Shown: one piece after another, positions 44,489 through 53,154 of the stretch | Layout: every line of letters starts with the position of its first letter | Position numbering within the stretch: position 1 is the stretch's first letter | Assembly (NCBI RefSeq): GCF_946885955.1 | Contig: NZ_CAMPHI010000009.1 | Coordinates: forward strand, 1 to 64,000 | DNA length: 64,000 nucleotides | Direction of reading: 5' to 3' | Origin: an uncultured Pseudomonas sp. | GTDB taxonomy: Bacteria; Pseudomonadota; Gammaproteobacteria; Pseudomonadales; Pseudomonadaceae | Program-made: the position numbers and the translations under genes | Notes under the pieces: generated by a model | Database searches by the model: none | The model's input: only the letters and a program-made list of their open reading frames with translations | What the model was told of the DNA's origin: nothing

Positions 44489-46051
44489 ATGACCTACTCA
44501 AATAAGCTCACTAGCCAATATCTGGAACTTGCCAAACTCCCTATTAATGAAGGGGACTTTGCCGGGGCCGATGTGCGTTATTCCAGCGAATACGAAGTGC
44601 TGGAAAACGAGCTGGGCAAAGCCACCGCACTGCATGAAACCGGCGGTATCGACTGGCAGAAAGTTCGCGAATACAGCGAAACCCTGCTCAGTGCCCACTC
44701 CAAGGATTTGCGCGTCGCCGCCTGGCTGATCTGGGGCCTCTATCAGCGCGAATCCTTCGCCGGTCTGCAAGCCGGCTTCAGCCTGCTGCACTACCTCTGC
44801 CTCAATCATTGGGAGCAGTTGCACCCGCGTAAAGCACGCACCCGCGCCGCCGCCATCAGCTGGCTGATCCCGCGCCTGGAACAGGCACTGGCCGAGCATG
44901 TGCCGATTGGCGAGCAACTGGCGCTGTTCCGCAGCCTGGCCGAACAATTGCGCACCCTCGAAGCCTGCCTGTCCGAACACCTGGGTGAAGAGGCGCCGCT
45001 GCTGCTGCCGCTGTGCCGACGCCTCGACGAACTGGTCAACCGCGCCAGCCAGGGCCAGCCCGAGCCCGGCAGCGTCGGTGCGGCACTGGCCCAGGTCAAA
45101 CAGGTCGCCAGCCAGATGCTCACCCCTGGCGCCCCCATCGACAACGAGAAAGAAGCGCACAAAAGCCTGCGCGGCTTGCAAGACCAGGCACGGCCGCTCT
45201 GTGCCTACTGGCTCAAACAGAAAGCCAGCGACCTGCGTGCCCTGCGCCTGGCCCGCACCCTGCTGTGGCTGCCGATCGACAGCCTGCCGGAACGCAACGC
45301 CGAACAGATCACCGCCCTGCGTGGCCTGCCGGCGGACAAACTGGCCAGCTATCAGGAGCGCTACCAGAACGACCAATACGCCGATCTGCTGGTCGACCTT
45401 GAAGCCAGCATCGCCCGCGCACCATTCTGGCTCGACGGCCAACACCTGGTTTGGCAGTGCCTGCAGGGCCTGAACGCCGAACAGGCGATGCGCGAAGTGG
45501 AGATCCAGCTGGCGCTGTTCATGCAGCGCATGAGCGGCCTGGAAGAACTGCGCTTCCACGATGGCAGTGCCTTCGCCGACGCCCAGACCCGCGCCTGGCT
45601 CAGTTCCCATGTCATGCCGCACCTCCAGGCCCCGACCACCGCCAGCGCCCCAACGGCCAACGAAGGCGGCAGCCAGCCGGCCTGGGATATCGCCCTGCAG
45701 GAAGTGCTGCCGAAACTGCGCAAGGACGGCCTCAAATCCGCCGTGCAACAACTCAAACTCGGCCTGGCGAAAGCACGCGGTGGCCGCGAACGCTTCTTCT
45801 GGCAACTGACCTTGGCGCGCCTGTGCTACAGCGCCAAGAAATACGAGCTGGCGAAAACCCAACTCGAATCGCTCGACCAGACGCTCAAGGCCACCGGCCT
45901 CGGCGACTGGGAACCCGATCTCGCCCTGGACGTACTGCGCATGCTGCACAGCTGCTGCGAGCTGCTGCCGCAGAACCACGCGGTGCGTGAAAGCAAGGAA
46001 GAGATCTACCGCAGGTTGTGCCACCTCGATCTTGAAGTGGTACTGGACTAG
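44489..46051 (+). CDS. tssA: T6SS cap/baseplate protein TssA (HsiA2-like)
   Basis: TssA organises baseplate and sheath assembly. The 520-residue protein has an N-terminal ImpA_N-type domain (about 45-170; LRVAAWLIWGLYQRESFAGLQAGFSLLHYLCLNHWEQLHP), a helical middle and a C-terminal VasJ-like part (about 390-515; WFQL-like FFWQLTLARLCYSAKKYELAKTQLESLD). The ATG at 44489 follows weak ribosome-binding sequence. It is the first gene of the cluster, as I recall for P. aeruginosa HSI-II. Confidence 0.88.
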   Translation: MTYSNKLTSQYLELAKLPINEGDFAGADVRYSSEYEVLENELGKATALHETGGIDWQKVREYSETLLSAHSKDLRVAAWLIWGLYQRESFAGLQAGFSLLHYLCLNHWEQLHPRKARTRAAAISWLIPRLEQALAEHVPIGEQLALFRSLAEQLRTLEACLSEHLGEEAPLLLPLCRRLDELVNRASQGQPEPGSVGAALAQVKQVASQMLTPGAPIDNEKEAHKSLRGLQDQARPLCAYWLKQKASDLRALRLARTLLWLPIDSLPERNAEQITALRGLPADKLASYQERYQNDQYADLLVDLEASIARAPFWLDGQHLVWQCLQGLNAEQAMREVEIQLALFMQRMSGLEELRFHDGSAFADAQTRAWLSSHVMPHLQAPTTASAPTANEGGSQPAWDIALQEVLPKLRKDGLKSAVQQLKLGLAKARGGRERFFWQLTLARLCYSAKKYELAKTQLESLDQTLKATGLGDWEPDLALDVLRMLHSCCELLPQNHAVRESKEEIYRRLCHLDLEVVLD

Positions 46052-46084
46052 GCCCTCGGGCCATAACCGTAACGGAGAATGACC

Positions 46085-46591
46085 ATGGCCAAAGAAGGCT
46101 CGGTAGCCCCCAAGGAACGCATCAACGTCACTTTCAAACCCGCTACCGGCGGCGCCCAGGAAGAGATCGAACTGCCACTGAAACTGATGGTGCTCGGTGA
46201 TTTCACCCAGCGCGCCGACGATCGCAAGATCGAAGAGCGCAAGCCGATCGCGATCGACAAGAACAGCTTCGACGAAGTGCTGGCCAAGCAGGAACTCAAC
46301 CTGACCTTCGGCGTGCCCAACCGTCTGCAGGACGAACCGACCGACGACGAACTGGCCGTACAGCTGAACATCAACTCGATGAAGGACTTCAACCCGGCCA
46401 ACCTGGTCGAGCAAGTGCCTGAACTGAAAAAACTGATGGAGCTGCGCGACGCCCTGGTTGCCCTGAAAGGCCCACTGGGCAATGCCCCGGCCTTCCGCAA
46501 GGCAATCGAAAGCGTACTTGCCGACGACGACTCGCGCGACCGCGTACTCGGCGAACTCGGCCTGGCTGCCCAAGGCAAGCTGGACTCCTGA
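46085..46591 (+). CDS. tssB: T6SS contractile sheath small subunit TssB
   Basis: VipA-type sheath protein, 168 residues, that pairs with TssC. MAKEGSVAPKERINVTFKPATGGAQEEIELPLKLMVLGDFT is characteristic of the N-terminal part. NPANLVEQVPELKKLMELRDALVALKGPLGN is the C-terminal helical part that ClpV recognises in related proteins. The ATG at 46085 has GGAGA at better spacing than the in-frame ATG at 46079. It lies between tssA and tssC. Confidence 0.95.
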   Translation: MAKEGSVAPKERINVTFKPATGGAQEEIELPLKLMVLGDFTQRADDRKIEERKPIAIDKNSFDEVLAKQELNLTFGVPNRLQDEPTDDELAVQLNINSMKDFNPANLVEQVPELKKLMELRDALVALKGPLGNAPAFRKAIESVLADDDSRDRVLGELGLAAQGKLDS

Positions 46592-46615
46592 TCAAATTAA
46601 CAAGGAAGCTAATTC

Positions 46616-48091
46616 ATGAGCACTAGTGCAGCAGTAGAAAGCGGTCGCAGCGCCGCCGAGCTCGGCATTCTCGACCGCATCATTGCAGAGACCAAACTGA
46701 CTCCGGACGACGAAGCCTATGACATCGCCAAGCGTGGCGTATCGGCCTTCATCGAAGAGTTGCTGAAGCCGCAAAACGAAAACGAGCCGGTCAAGAAGGC
46801 CATGGTCGACCGCATGATCGCGGAAATCGACGCCAAGCTCAGCCGGCAGATGGATGAAATCCTTCACAACGCCGAATTCCAGGCGCTGGAATCCTCCTGG
46901 CGCGGCCTCAAGTTGCTGGTGGATCGCACCAACTTCCGCGAGAACATCAAGCTGGAGATCATCAACGCCTCCAAGCAGGATCTGCTCGACGATTTCGAAG
47001 ACAGCCCGGAAATCACCCAATCCGGCCTGTACAAGCACATCTACACCGCAGAATACGGCCAGTTCGGTGGCCAGCCGGTCGGCGCCCTGATCGCCAACTA
47101 CTTCTTCGACCCGAGCGCCCCGGACATCAAGACCCTGCAATACGTTGCCAGCGTCGCCACCATGTCCCACGCGCCCTTCATCGCCGCCGCCGGCCCGAAA
47201 TTCTTCGGCCTGGAAAGCTTCACCGGCCTGCCGGACCTGAAGGATCTGAAAGATCATTTCGAAGGCCCGCAGTTCGCCAAATGGCAGAGCTTCCGCGAGC
47301 AGGAAGACGCCCGTTACGTCGGCCTGACCGTACCGCGCTTCCTCCTGCGCAACCCCTATGACCCGGAAGACAACCCGGTCAAGACCTTCGTCTACAAAGA
47401 GAACGTCGCCAACAGCCACGAGCATTACCTGTGGGGCAACACCGCCTACACCTTCGCCTCCAAGCTGACCGACAGCTTCGCCAAGTTCCGCTGGTGCCCG
47501 AACATCATCGGCCCACAGAGCGGTGGCGCGGTAGAAGACCTGCCGTTGCACCATTTCGAAAGCATGGGCGAGATCGAAACCAAGATCCCGACCGAAGTGC
47601 TGGTCTCCGACCGTCGTGAGTACGAACTGGCCGAAGAGGGCTTTATCGCCCTGACCATGCGCAAAGGCAGCGACAACGCCGCGTTCTTCTCCGCCAACTC
47701 GGCGCAGAAGCCGAAGTTCTTCGGCATCAGCGCAGAAGGCAAGACCGCGGAACTGAACTACAAGCTCGGCACCCAGCTGCCGTACCTGTTTATCGTCAAC
47801 CGCCTGGCCCACTACCTGAAAGTGTTGCAGCGCGAGCAGATCGGCGCCTGGAAAGAACGCACCGACCTCGAACTGGAACTCAACAAGTGGATCCGTCAGT
47901 TCGTCGCGGACCAGGAAAACCCGAGCTCCGAAGTACGTGGCCGCCGTCCGCTGCGCGCCGCCCAGGTCATCGTCAGCGATGTCGAAGGCGAGCCGGGCTG
48001 GTACCGCGTCAGCTTGAACGTGCGCCCGCACTTCAAGTACATGGGTGCCGATTTCACCCTGTCGCTGGTCGGCAAGCTGGACAAGGAATAA
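46616..48091 (+). CDS. tssC: T6SS contractile sheath large subunit TssC
   Basis: VipB-type sheath protein, 491 residues, the usual size. Signatures include FQALESSWRGLKLLVDRTNFRENIKLEIINASKQDLLDDFED, YGQFGGQPVGALIANYFFD, ARYVGLTVPRFLLRNPYDPEDNPVKTFVYKENV, LWGNTAYTFASKLTDSFAKFRWCPNIIGPQSGGAVEDLPLHHFE and the C-terminal VEGEPGWYRVSLNVRPHFKYMGADFTLSLVGKLDK. It follows tssB by 24 bp. Confidence 0.97.
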   Translation: MSTSAAVESGRSAAELGILDRIIAETKLTPDDEAYDIAKRGVSAFIEELLKPQNENEPVKKAMVDRMIAEIDAKLSRQMDEILHNAEFQALESSWRGLKLLVDRTNFRENIKLEIINASKQDLLDDFEDSPEITQSGLYKHIYTAEYGQFGGQPVGALIANYFFDPSAPDIKTLQYVASVATMSHAPFIAAAGPKFFGLESFTGLPDLKDLKDHFEGPQFAKWQSFREQEDARYVGLTVPRFLLRNPYDPEDNPVKTFVYKENVANSHEHYLWGNTAYTFASKLTDSFAKFRWCPNIIGPQSGGAVEDLPLHHFESMGEIETKIPTEVLVSDRREYELAEEGFIALTMRKGSDNAAFFSANSAQKPKFFGISAEGKTAELNYKLGTQLPYLFIVNRLAHYLKVLQREQIGAWKERTDLELELNKWIRQFVADQENPSSEVRGRRPLRAAQVIVSDVEGEPGWYRVSLNVRPHFKYMGADFTLSLVGKLDKE

Positions 48092-48099
48092 GCATCCTT

Positions 48100-48507
48100 A
48101 TGTCAGGTTACGGAAGCCTGTTCGAACGCCTCAGCGGCGAAGCCAGCCAACGTGCTGGCTGGAGCCGCGAGGTCGCCGTGATGGCGTCGGTGGCGACCCA
48201 CCTGGCGAAAATGCTCAGCACCCGGGCGGGCAGCGTGCAAACGCTGCCCGACTACGGGTTGCCCGATTTGAACGATATGCGCCTGTCGCTGCACGACTCG
48301 CTGCAGCAAGCGCGTATCGCCATCGAACGCTTTATCGAAGCGTACGAACCGCGTTTAAGCGAGGTGCAGGTCATTTCCCTGCCCCGCGATAACGACCCGC
48401 TGAGCCTGGCGTTTGCCATCGAAGGCCTGTTGCAGGTCGATGGTTTCAAACGCCAAGTCAGCTTCTCCGCGCGCCTGGATGGCAGCGGACAGGTCAAGGT
48501 CAATTAA
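48100..48507 (+). CDS. tssE: T6SS baseplate wedge protein TssE (gp25-like)
   Basis: The 135-residue protein has the gp25-like fold common to phage and T6SS baseplates: a short N-terminus MSGYGSLFERL, LLSTRAG-like KMLSTRAGSVQTLPDYGLPDLND and RIAIERFIEAYEPRLSEVQV. The ATG at 48100 is 8 bp after the tssC stop; the longer open frame begins inside tssC and is not used. In the P. aeruginosa HSI-II cluster tssF follows directly; here two extra genes intervene. Confidence 0.93.
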   Translation: MSGYGSLFERLSGEASQRAGWSREVAVMASVATHLAKMLSTRAGSVQTLPDYGLPDLNDMRLSLHDSLQQARIAIERFIEAYEPRLSEVQVISLPRDNDPLSLAFAIEGLLQVDGFKRQVSFSARLDGSGQVKVN

Positions 48508-48517
48508 GGAGAGCCCC

Positions 48518-49972
48518 ATGTCCGGTAAACCCGCCGCCCGCCTCAGCGATCCCACCGCCTGCCCGATTCCCGGCCACGGTACCAACCCGATCGCCGCCGG
48601 CTCGCCCAACGTGCTGTTCGACAACCTGCCCGCCGCCCGCCAAGGCGACCCCTCGGCCTGCGGCGGCGCCCTGGCCAGCGCGGTGATCCCCACCGTACTG
48701 ATCAACGGCATGCCGGCAACCACCGTCGGCACCGTGGGCAGCCATGGCAATACGGTTGTGGCGGGTTCGGGGACGGTGATTATCGGGACCAGTGGGGGTG
48801 GGGCAGCGTTTAGTGCTCTGTCTGCCATGCCCGCAACGGCAGCAGTCTTGACCAGCGCCGTTGCTTCTGCGACGCAAGGGGCTTCGCCTATCAGCGAAGA
48901 GTTGGAATATCGGCTCAGCCTGAAGCGCGGTGGCAATCGCATCCTGACACCTCTACAAATTCCGGACTTCGAGGAGTTGAAAGGTGGCAAAACGGAGAAC
49001 AGCGAAACCATCGATTTTCTGGTGACCAACCGTAAGCAGCCTGCGGACAGCCTGACGCTTGAAGTGCTCGACGGCAGCACATTGTTATATGCAGAAGCCG
49101 ACACCAGCAAACTGCTACCCACTGGCGAGCACCTCTGGCAATGGGACGGCTATAGCCAAACCGGCGTCCTCGATACCAGGGTTCTGAAGAGCCCCGGACT
49201 AAAGGTGCGTTTGACAGCGACCAAAGGCGGCGAACAGCAGATCGAAGAGCTCGCGCTCGGCAACGACGCCGAAGAGATCGAGTGGGTCGACGCTCGAATC
49301 GATCGCTCGGCTCAGTTGGTTGAAATTACCATGCGACCGAGCTTTTCCGATGGAGGCGTATCGGGAAAGAACGCCAACCTGACGGCAAGAACATTCGCCG
49401 AATTACAAGCCATGGCCAAGGCAGGTATTGAGCATTACTGGTCACGTGATGGCAGCCGCACACAAGGCGTAGGTGCACCCATCCAGACAGCCAAGGGCAC
49501 CTACAAAGTTAAGGTTACGGCAGATGTGAATGCTGAACCGAGCTCCAAGAACTTTCCGCTGATTGCATCACTGAGTGCCGACTTTGGCCGCTCCACCAGT
49601 TTTGCCATGTTCAAGAAGATCTATCACAACCAGGGTTTCTGGAGCGCCGCCAACTACCCCGCGGACTTCGCCGATGGCGATTTCAAACACACTGCCGCTC
49701 ACGAGGTAGGTCACCTGATCCTCAACGAATACGGCGATGGCGGACTGGTGCCTGAATACTCCTGGAGTCACAAAGAAACCTCCACCGTTCTGACCCAATC
49801 CCCACTGGCTAACCATCCGGTACCGGGCAGTGGCGAAGTGGATGTAATGCACTATCACTCGGACTATCCAAGGGGTGTCCAGGGCTATCAGGACTACTGG
49901 AATCGCTCCGTTGCCTCGGAACAGGACGTCAAAAGCCTCCTCTGGCTCGCACGGGTGCAATTCAATGGCTAG
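48518..49972 (+). CDS. Putative T6SS effector: PAAR tip domain fused to an HEVGH zincin-like metallopeptidase
   Basis: The 484-residue protein starts with a PAAR domain (1-95; MSGKPAARLSDPTACPIPGH, NVLFDNLPAARQGDPSACGG, GSHGNTVVAGSGTVIIGT), which caps the VgrG spike. An Ala/Ser-rich linker (96-125) and a beta-rich middle region (about 128-340) follow. The C-terminal domain has AAHEVGHLILNEYGDGG with HExxH at 395-399, and downstream candidates for the third zinc ligand (E413, H418, E420) and VDVMHYHSDY at 441-450, which resembles a Met-turn. Codon use becomes less GC-rich after about 48770, suggesting an acquired toxin module. The ATG at 48518 lies 10 bp after tssE. No signal peptide is present, as expected for T6SS cargo. 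Substrate unknown; a periplasmic target fits the lipoprotein that follows. Confidence 0.82.
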   Translation: MSGKPAARLSDPTACPIPGHGTNPIAAGSPNVLFDNLPAARQGDPSACGGALASAVIPTVLINGMPATTVGTVGSHGNTVVAGSGTVIIGTSGGGAAFSALSAMPATAAVLTSAVASATQGASPISEELEYRLSLKRGGNRILTPLQIPDFEELKGGKTENSETIDFLVTNRKQPADSLTLEVLDGSTLLYAEADTSKLLPTGEHLWQWDGYSQTGVLDTRVLKSPGLKVRLTATKGGEQQIEELALGNDAEEIEWVDARIDRSAQLVEITMRPSFSDGGVSGKNANLTARTFAELQAMAKAGIEHYWSRDGSRTQGVGAPIQTAKGTYKVKVTADVNAEPSSKNFPLIASLSADFGRSTSFAMFKKIYHNQGFWSAANYPADFADGDFKHTAAHEVGHLILNEYGDGGLVPEYSWSHKETSTVLTQSPLANHPVPGSGEVDVMHYHSDYPRGVQGYQDYWNRSVASEQDVKSLLWLARVQFNG

Positions 49973-50351
49973 GCACCTCGCACTGCTTCTCCTGTTCGTC
50001 CTCGGAGGTTGCACAGCGCAATCAAAGACAGTGTTTATTGCCGATCTGGAAAACCTTTGCAGCTACCCCATCGATATCACTGCCCATGAATATTCCAACG
50101 CCAAAGAGCCGTTCGTATTGAACAAACGCGTTGCGGTCGGCGAAGTCATCGAGGTGCTGTCCTACATATCTTTCGATGATGAGCTGGAAAATAGCGTTCC
50201 TGATACATATCGCCTCGATATCGCCGCGAATGGCCGTTCGCTTTCGCTCGACAAGCCAGGGTTTCTTGCGCAGCTCGGACGCTCGCATCACGAACGCAGA
50301 GGTAACTCCATACACGCCTGGAAAATTCGTGACACCGCCCTGTGTCCATGA
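49965..50351 (+). CDS. Putative immunity lipoprotein for the PAAR metallopeptidase
   Basis: The 128-residue protein begins inside the last codons of the effector gene (8-nt overlap). It has a lipoprotein signal, LALLLLFVLGGC, with the lipidated Cys at 16. The next residues, TAQ, lack the inner-membrane retention Asp, so an outer-membrane, periplasm-facing location is predicted. The mature part (about 112 residues) has a probable disulfide pair (Cys in LENLCSYPID and in RDTALCP) and a beta-rich look. I recognise no named family. Position, overlap and location fit a cognate immunity protein protecting the periplasm. A frame extending upstream to 49875 is not used. Confidence 0.72.
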   Translation: MARHLALLLLFVLGGCTAQSKTVFIADLENLCSYPIDITAHEYSNAKEPFVLNKRVAVGEVIEVLSYISFDDELENSVPDTYRLDIAANGRSLSLDKPGFLAQLGRSHHERRGNSIHAWKIRDTALCP

Positions 50352-50378
50352 CCCTACGCCCAAGGAAGAGCGCTTCGA

Positions 50379-52169
50379 ATGTCTTTTAACCACTACTACC
50401 AGAGCGAACTCACCGCCCTGCGCCAGCTCGGCAAGCGTTTTGCCGAGCGTAGCCCGGCGTTGGCGCCGTTTCTCGGGCAGAGCGGGCGCGACCCGGATGT
50501 CGAGCGGCTGCTGGAGGGGTTCGCCTTTCTTACCGGGCGCTTGCGGCAGAAGCTCGACGACGAGCTGCCGGAGCTGACCCATTCGCTGATGCACCTGCTG
50601 TGGCCGAACTATATGCGTCCGCTGCCGGCGTTCAGCATGTTGCAGTTCGATCCGCTCAAGCGGCCGGGGCCGGCGTTGCCGGTGCCGCGTCATACGCCGG
50701 TGGAGTCCAAGCCGATTCAGGGCGTGACCTGTCGCTTCCGCACCGCCTTCGCCACCGAAGTGCTGCCGCTGGCGCTGAATGGCCTGGATTACTCGGTCAA
50801 GGGCGATGGCGCGCTGCTCAGCTTGCGACTGGCGATGAGCGCCGACGGTCATCTCGGCGATCTCGATCTCAAGCAGTTGCGCCTGCATCTGTCCGGCGAG
50901 CGTTATATCAGCCAGTTGCTCTACCTGAGCCTGCTGCGCCACCTCGGCGGCATCCAGCTGGTGCTGCTGGATGCCGCCGGCAAGCCGCTGCTGGACGCCT
51001 TCGATCAACCAGTCGCAGCATTGCAGTTGCCCGCAAGCAGCGTGCAGCCGGTGGGTTTTGCCGAAGACGAGGCGTTGATTCCCTATCCGCTGAATACCTT
51101 CCGCGGCTACCGCTACCTGCAGGAATATTTCGCCTTCCAGGACAAGTTCCTGTTCGTCGACCTCAAGGGGCTGGATGCGCTCAAGCGTCTGCCGACGGAT
51201 CTGCTCAAGCAGGCCCATGGCCTGGAACTGCGCTTCGATATCCAGAAGGGCGGGGTGCAACGCATTCGCCCGACCCTGGACAACGTGCGCCTGTACTGCA
51301 CGCCGGTGGTCAATCTGTTCGCCCACGACGCCATCCCGATCCGCCTGGATGGCAAGCAGGATCAGTACCTGCTGCTGCCGGCCGAGTTCGATTCGCAGCA
51401 CTGCGGAGTATTCTCGGTGGATCGCGTCACCGGCTGGAAGCCCGGCGGCAAGGGCTATGAAGATTACGTGCCGTTCGAATCCTTCGAGCACGACGCCAGC
51501 TTCGATGTGCCCCATGCCCGCCCGCACTACAGCGTGCGCCAGCAACCCTCGATGCTCGGCGATGGCCTGGAGACTTACCTGAGCTTCGGCCTGCGCAACC
51601 TCGACCAGCACGAGACGCTGTCGATCGAGCTGACCTGCACCAACCAGAACCTGCCGCGCCAGTTGGGCCTCGGCGACATCTGCATGCCCAGCGAGGACAC
51701 CCCGGAGTTCCTCAGCTTCCGCAATATCAGCGCGGTGACGCCGAGCTACGCGCCACCGCTGCACCGCGACTTCCTGTGGAAGCTGATCAGCAACATGTCG
51801 CTGAATTACCTGTCGCTGGCCAACGTCGAGGCGCTCAAGGTGATTCTCGAAACCTACGACCTGCCGCGCTATTACGACCAGCACGCGGAAAAGGTCAGCA
51901 AGCGCCTGCTCGACGGCCTGAAGAAGATCGGCCATCAGCACGTCGACCGCCTGCATCGCGGCCTGCCGGTGCGCGGCGTGCGCACCGAACTGACGATCAA
52001 CCCCGAGGGCTATGTGGGCGAGGGCGATCTGTTCCTCTTCGCCTCGGTACTTAATGAATTTTTCGCCCTGTATGCCAGCTTGAACTCGTATCACGAGCTG
52101 CGCGTACAGAGCACACAGGGAGAGGTGTACCAATGGACGCCGCGCATGGGGCAACAGCCCCTGCTCTAA
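50379..52169 (+). CDS. tssF: T6SS baseplate protein TssF (VasA/ImpG)
   Basis: The 596-residue baseplate protein has FNHYYQSELTALRQLGKRFAERSPALAPFLGQSGRDPDVERLLEGFAFLTGRLRQKLDDELPELTHSLMHLLWPNYMRPLPAFSM at the N-terminus, the hallmark of the family, and SYHELRVQSTQGEVYQWTPRMG at the end. AAGGAAG precedes the ATG, 27 bp after the immunity gene stop. The end overlaps tssG by 37 nt. Confidence 0.96.
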   Translation: MSFNHYYQSELTALRQLGKRFAERSPALAPFLGQSGRDPDVERLLEGFAFLTGRLRQKLDDELPELTHSLMHLLWPNYMRPLPAFSMLQFDPLKRPGPALPVPRHTPVESKPIQGVTCRFRTAFATEVLPLALNGLDYSVKGDGALLSLRLAMSADGHLGDLDLKQLRLHLSGERYISQLLYLSLLRHLGGIQLVLLDAAGKPLLDAFDQPVAALQLPASSVQPVGFAEDEALIPYPLNTFRGYRYLQEYFAFQDKFLFVDLKGLDALKRLPTDLLKQAHGLELRFDIQKGGVQRIRPTLDNVRLYCTPVVNLFAHDAIPIRLDGKQDQYLLLPAEFDSQHCGVFSVDRVTGWKPGGKGYEDYVPFESFEHDASFDVPHARPHYSVRQQPSMLGDGLETYLSFGLRNLDQHETLSIELTCTNQNLPRQLGLGDICMPSEDTPEFLSFRNISAVTPSYAPPLHRDFLWKLISNMSLNYLSLANVEALKVILETYDLPRYYDQHAEKVSKRLLDGLKKIGHQHVDRLHRGLPVRGVRTELTINPEGYVGEGDLFLFASVLNEFFALYASLNSYHELRVQSTQGEVYQWTPRMGQQPLL

Positions 52170-53140
52170 CCCGGCTTAGCCGGGGCATCCGCGAGTACAG
52201 CCTGTTCCAGGGTGTGCAGCTGGTGCTCAATCGTTTGCAAAGCGCTCATCCGGACCTGGATGAGGAAGCGCTGTATGAACGCTTGGAATTGCAGGCCAAC
52301 CCGAGCCTGGGCTTTCCCGGCAGCGATATCGAACATGTGCAGTTTTTCGAAGAGCACGGCGAGCTGCGCGCGCGCCTGCGCATCAATCTGGTCAGCCTGT
52401 TCGGTGCCGGCTCGCCGCTGCCTGCCTTCTATGGCGAACAGGCCTTGGGCGATAGTGTCGACGGCAATCCCACGCGGGATTTTCTCGACCTGTTCAACAA
52501 CCGCCTGCAACGCCTGCTGCTGCCTACCTGGCAAAAATATCGCTACCACGCGCGCTTCCAGAGCGGTGCCGTCGACCCATTTTCCGAGCAGCTGTTCGCC
52601 CTGGTCGGCCTCGGCGGCGCGACCATTCGCCAGGCCAAGGAGCTGAACTGGAAGCGCCTGCTGCCCTACCTCGGCCTGCTCAGTTTGCGCGCCCATTCGG
52701 CGGCGCTGATCGAGTCGGTGTTGCGTTACTACTTCAAGCACGCCGCCCTGCATATCGAACAATGCCTGGAGCGCCAGGTGGAAATTCTCGGCGAACAGCG
52801 TAACCGCCTCGGCCTGGCCAATAGCCAACTCGGCGAAAGCCTGGTGCTCGGCGAGTTCGTGCGCGACCGCGGCGGCAAGTTCCGCATCCATGTGCAGCAG
52901 CTCAACTGGGAGCGCTTCCACGAATTCCTGCCGATCGGCAACGGCTACCAACCACTGTGCGCGCTGGTGCGCTTCACCCTGCGCGACCCGCTGGACTACG
53001 ACATCCGCCTGGAACTGCGCCAGGACGAAATTCGCGAACTGCGCCTCGGCGCCGACAACCCCTGCCTGCTGGGCTGGACCACCTGGCTGGGGCGCGATTA
53101 CGCCGACGGCGTGGTCACCCTCGGCAGCCAAACTCACTAG
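52133..53140 (+). CDS. tssG: T6SS baseplate protein TssG (VasB/ImpH)
   Basis: The 335-residue partner of TssF in the baseplate wedge. SLGFPGSDIEHVQFFEEHGELRARLRINLVSLFGAGSPLPAFYGEQAL is the family signature, with the Pro-Leu-Pro loop. ENFLPIGN-like HEFLPIGNGYQPLCALVRF and TTWLGRDYADG mark the C-terminal half. GGGAGAGG precedes the ATG inside tssF. It lies 14 bp upstream of clpV. Confidence 0.96.
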   Translation: MDAAHGATAPALTRLSRGIREYSLFQGVQLVLNRLQSAHPDLDEEALYERLELQANPSLGFPGSDIEHVQFFEEHGELRARLRINLVSLFGAGSPLPAFYGEQALGDSVDGNPTRDFLDLFNNRLQRLLLPTWQKYRYHARFQSGAVDPFSEQLFALVGLGGATIRQAKELNWKRLLPYLGLLSLRAHSAALIESVLRYYFKHAALHIEQCLERQVEILGEQRNRLGLANSQLGESLVLGEFVRDRGGKFRIHVQQLNWERFHEFLPIGNGYQPLCALVRFTLRDPLDYDIRLELRQDEIRELRLGADNPCLLGWTTWLGRDYADGVVTLGSQTH

Positions 53141-53154
53141 GGAAAGAGAGAGTA

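Noticed and set aside
44498..46573. Long minus-strand open frame of 691 codons opposite tssA-tssB
   Set aside because: It is antisense to well-supported T6SS genes. Its composition (many Gln, Ala, Gly, Val) is that of a shadow of high-GC coding sequence.
48518..49972. Reading the PAAR protein as a metzincin by its HExxH and Met-turn-like segment
   Set aside because: The third ligand of HExxHxxGxxH/D is missing, so I only call it zincin-like.
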